From NCBI GenBank assembly GCA_937888665.1, contig CALBET010000059.1:1-7230 (forward strand): a DNA stretch of 7,230 nucleotides. Direction: 5' to 3'. The notes under the pieces are model-generated. The model ran no database searches. It worked only from the letters and a program-made list of their open reading frames with translations, and was not told the origin of the DNA. Shown here piece after piece: positions 4,739 to 7,230 of this stretch; positions within the stretch are counted from its first letter, which is position 1; the number at the start of each line of letters is the position of its first letter. Origin of the DNA: an uncultured Acidobacteriota bacterium. Its GTDB lineage: Bacteria; Acidobacteriota; Vicinamibacteria; Vicinamibacterales; UBA8438. The translations under genes and the position numbers were made by a program.

Positions 4739-5727
4739 GATCACGATTTTTCGTTATTGCGGTGGCCTTGGCGCTGGCCCCGGTAGTGCTGTTCGCGCAA
4801 CGAGGCACTCGGATCCAACTCGGGTCGATTTTGCCCGCTAACTCCGTTTGGGACAAGGCCTTGAAGCAGATGGCGTCCGAGTGGAAGCGGGAAACCGATG
4901 GCCGCGTGGAACTGCGCGTGCTTGCGGGGAATGTCAAGGACGAGGGCTCACTGGCCCGGCGCCTGAAGGCGGGGCGACCTCAGGCGGCGGTGTTCGGATT
5001 GCCCAAAGAAATCGATCCTGCCTTCGACGTGTTGAGTATCCCGTTCTTCTTCGAGTCAGACGCGGAGGTGTTGCATGTCGTCGAGAAGCTGACTCCCGCC
5101 TTCGAGAAGGTGCTGGCCGACCAGGGACTGGTCCTGCTTAACTGGGGGCACGCCGGCTGGGCCCACTTCTTCACCGCCGACCGCGTCGAGAACCTGGATG
5201 ATTTGAAGCGAACCAAGCTCTACACGACAGCCGGCGACGAGAAGATGCTGCAGTGGTACAAGGAGAACGGATTCAACCCGGAGCCGCTCGCCATTACAGA
5301 CGTGCTGCTGGGGCTGAACACCGGGCTGATCAATGCGCATGCAAGTCCCCCGTATGTGGCGCTGCTGTTCCAGTGGTACGACAAGACGCCATTCATGCTC
5401 GACGTCCCGCTGACCCCGGTCTTGGGCATCACGGTCGTGGCCGAGCGGACCTGGAACGGTATCAGCGCCTCGGACCAGCAGACGCTGCTCGCGTCGGCCA
5501 AGCGGCTGGAAAAAGACCTGTTTCGCCAAGTACCGGCCCAGGAGCGTCAATCGATCACCGAAATGAAGAGTCGTGGACTCACGGTGGTGGAGCTCGACGA
5601 CGCTGCCACGGCGTCCTTCAGGGTGATCGCCGACGAGCTGACCGCCTCGTGGCGGGGGACGATGATTCCCGCCGACGTGTACGACTTGGCGCTCCGTGAG
5701 CGAAACGCCTTCCGGGCCGCCCGCTGA
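4735..5727 (+). CDS. DctP-family TRAP solute-binding protein (TatP type)
   Basis: The 330-residue product is the periplasmic receptor of the transporter. Residues 1-21 are a Sec signal (MRSRFF, then IAVALALAPVVLFA), followed by the mature start QRGTRIQLGS. DctP-family landmarks are KDEGSLARRLKAGRPQAAVF (68-87), DVLSIPFFFESDAEV (98-112), NWGHAGWAHFFT (136-147), LDDLKRTKLYTTAGD (154-168), ITDVLLGLNTGLINAHASPP (187-206) and the long C-terminal helix region. In ordinary TRAP receptors the segment after the DLKG turn reads K-L/I-R and that Arg salt-bridges the substrate carboxylate (Arg147 of H. influenzae SiaP). Here the position is Tyr163, as in the TatP subgroup that partners TatT. The substrate is therefore unassigned and may not be a simple carboxylate. 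The gene overlaps tatT by 4 bp and ends 31 bp before the permease gene. Confidence 0.92.
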   Translation: MRSRFFVIAVALALAPVVLFAQRGTRIQLGSILPANSVWDKALKQMASEWKRETDGRVELRVLAGNVKDEGSLARRLKAGRPQAAVFGLPKEIDPAFDVLSIPFFFESDAEVLHVVEKLTPAFEKVLADQGLVLLNWGHAGWAHFFTADRVENLDDLKRTKLYTTAGDEKMLQWYKENGFNPEPLAITDVLLGLNTGLINAHASPPYVALLFQWYDKTPFMLDVPLTPVLGITVVAERTWNGISASDQQTLLASAKRLEKDLFRQVPAQERQSITEMKSRGLTVVELDDAATASFRVIADELTASWRGTMIPADVYDLALRERNAFRAAR

Positions 5728-5758
5728 CCGTTCGCAACCCTACCCCACACGGTGTCTC

Positions 5759-7230
5759 ATGAGTGACAGCACGCCCGAGGCGATTGGAGGGCGGTCACCG
5801 CTGCTGCGGGCGCTGCGCGGGAGTGAAGAGCTCGTCGCGAATCTGGCGCTGGCGGCGATGGTGCTGCTGCCGCTGGCCGAGATCGTGGTGCGGCCGGTGC
5901 TCTCCGGCGGCATCCCCGGCTCCATCACCTTTGTTCAACATCTCACGCTCTGGGTCGGCTTTCTCGGCGCGGCGCTGGCCGCCCGCGAAGGCAAGTTGAT
6001 TGCGCTGGCGACCGCCACCTTCATCCCTGCGGGGCGCACCCGTCGGGCTTCCGAAGTCTTCGCGGCGCTGGTCGGTTCGGCCGTGTCCACGATCCTCGCC
6101 ACCGCCGCCTACCAGCTCGTGCTGTTCGACAAGGAGGACGGCACCATGTTGGCGGCCGGCGTGCCGGTCTGGGTCGCCCAGCTCGTGTTGCCGATCGCGT
6201 TCGCCGTCATCGCCTTGCGGTTGGCCTGGCGCGCGTCACCAGAGTGGGGCGGTCGGGCGCTGGCCTTTGCCGGGGTGCTGATCGGACTGTGGCTGGGGCT
6301 CACTGAGTCCGTGCTGGAGGCGGTGCCGCTGTGGCCGCTGATTGCCCTCGTGCTGGCGGCGGCCGTTCTGGGCGCGCCCATCTTCACCATACTCGGCGGG
6401 GCGGCCGTGCTGCTGTACATGGGTGACGGCGACCTGCCGGTGATCGTCGCCATCGAGACCTACGGTCTCAACATTCAACCGCACCTGCCCGCTATTCCGC
6501 TGTTCACCCTCGCCGGTTTCGTTCTGGCCCAGGGGAACGCCTCGGAGCGGCTGCTGCGGGTGTTCCGTGCCGGGGTCGGCTGGATACCAGGTGGCACGGC
6601 TATCGTGTGTGTATTGCTGTGTGCGTTCTTCACGGTGTTTACCGGCGGGTCGGGCGTCACGATTCTAGCGCTGGGCGGCTTGTTGTTCCCGGCTCTCTTG
6701 AAGGACGGATATCGAGACCGCTTCTCGCTCGGTCTGCTGACGGCGTCAGGGTCGCTTGGGTTGCTCTTCCCCCCGGCGATGCCGCTGATTCTGTATGCGA
6801 TCGTCGCGCAGGTCGCCCCGGACGATCTGTTCGTCGCCGGTGTCGTGCCCGGCATTCTTCTGATCGTGCTGACCGCGGCGTGGGGCGTGCGTGAAGGCCT
6901 GGTCACCGGTGCGGGCCGGCATCGTTTCGGCTGGCCAGAGTTCCGGGCGGCACTCTGGCAGGCGAAGTGGGAGCTCAGCATCCCGTTCGTGGTGCTCGGC
7001 GTGCTCTTCAGCGGGTTCGCCACCCTGGTCGAGACGGCCGCGTTCACGGCGTTCTATGCCGCGCTCATCCAGGGCGTGATCCATCGTGATTTCACACTCG
7101 GTCGTGGACTGCGTGAAGCCTTCACCGAGTGTGTGGTGCTGGTCGGTGGGGTCCTGATTATTCTGGGCGTGGCGGTGGGGTTTACCGCGTACCTGGTGGA
7201 TGCGGAAGTACCGTTCCGGCTCGTGGAGTG
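5759..7230 (+). CDS. Fused DctQ-DctM TRAP permease subunit (cut by right edge)
   Basis: ATG 5759 opens 490 codons without a stop to the window end. Residues ~24-160 match a DctQ small subunit: E24LVANLALAAMVLLPLAEIVVR, a SITFVQHLTLWVGFLGAALAAREGK block (55-79), and two more membrane segments (~100-124, 137-156). A linker with two hydrophobic segments (~168-182, 190-222) leads into the DctM domain: PAIPLFTLAGFVLAQGN (244-260), FFTVFTGGSGVTILALGG (290-307), the signature SGSLGLLFPPAMPLILYA (330-347) and LVETAAFTAFYA (423-434). DctM is the ion-coupled (usually Na+) translocation subunit in the inner membrane. QM fusions are usually over 600 residues, so roughly 100-150 residues should lie beyond the edge. 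No clear Shine-Dalgarno precedes the ATG; coupling to the preceding gene 31 bp upstream is likely. Confidence 0.9.
   Translation, partial: MSDSTPEAIGGRSPLLRALRGSEELVANLALAAMVLLPLAEIVVRPVLSGGIPGSITFVQHLTLWVGFLGAALAAREGKLIALATATFIPAGRTRRASEVFAALVGSAVSTILATAAYQLVLFDKEDGTMLAAGVPVWVAQLVLPIAFAVIALRLAWRASPEWGGRALAFAGVLIGLWLGLTESVLEAVPLWPLIALVLAAAVLGAPIFTILGGAAVLLYMGDGDLPVIVAIETYGLNIQPHLPAIPLFTLAGFVLAQGNASERLLRVFRAGVGWIPGGTAIVCVLLCAFFTVFTGGSGVTILALGGLLFPALLKDGYRDRFSLGLLTASGSLGLLFPPAMPLILYAIVAQVAPDDLFVAGVVPGILLIVLTAAWGVREGLVTGAGRHRFGWPEFRAALWQAKWELSIPFVVLGVLFSGFATLVETAAFTAFYAALIQGVIHRDFTLGRGLREAFTECVVLVGGVLIILGVAVGFTAYLVDAEVPFRLVE

Overview
The window is a GC-rich, densely packed bacterial chromosome segment. 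It carries six genes, two of them cut by the window ends. The gene set and the style of the partial secreted protein at the left edge suggest an uncultured Acidobacteriota-type genome, possibly Vicinamibacteria-like. This is an impression from protein style, not a phylogenetic result. No rRNA or tRNA genes, CRISPR arrays, insertion sequences or phage genes are visible.

Left block (1-1335): a leftward gene for a secreted, probably outer-membrane beta-barrel protein (start at 291, C-terminus outside the window) diverges from a rightward PLP-dependent threonine/serine dehydratase (346-1335). Both starts have a TATACT hexamer 7-10 nt upstream, which suggests back-to-back leaderless or near-leaderless promoters. 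The dehydratase is the short form without a C-terminal regulatory domain.

Middle block (1301-3625): two leftward genes, an FGE/sulfatase-modifying-factor-fold protein (2948-3625) and, downstream of it, an HD-domain tRNA nucleotidyltransferase of the CCA-adding family (1301-2683). The 3' end of the cca gene overlaps the dehydratase tail to tail by 35 bp. The 264-bp gap between the two leftward genes is packed with perfect inverted repeats, including a nested ~99-nt stem-loop, and would form the 5' leader of the cca transcript.

Right block (3626-7230): a rightward TRAP transporter operon with the gene order TatT lipoprotein (3788-4738), DctP-type solute-binding protein (4735-5727) and a fused DctQ-DctM membrane subunit (from 5759, open at the right edge). 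This is the TPR-protein-associated TRAP transporter (TPAT) layout known from Treponema pallidum. A TatT oligomer tethered to the membrane should dock the soluble binding protein, which delivers its ligand to the ion-coupled QM permease. The binding protein lacks the arginine that holds a carboxylate in ordinary TRAP receptors, so the cargo is probably not a standard organic acid. The tatT start is unusual: the only strong Shine-Dalgarno sequence serves a 16-codon upstream ORF that overlaps the tatT start.

The observations most worth following are the folded element upstream of cca, the upstream ORF in front of tatT and the atypical ligand pocket of the TRAP receptor. None is proof of an undescribed system.
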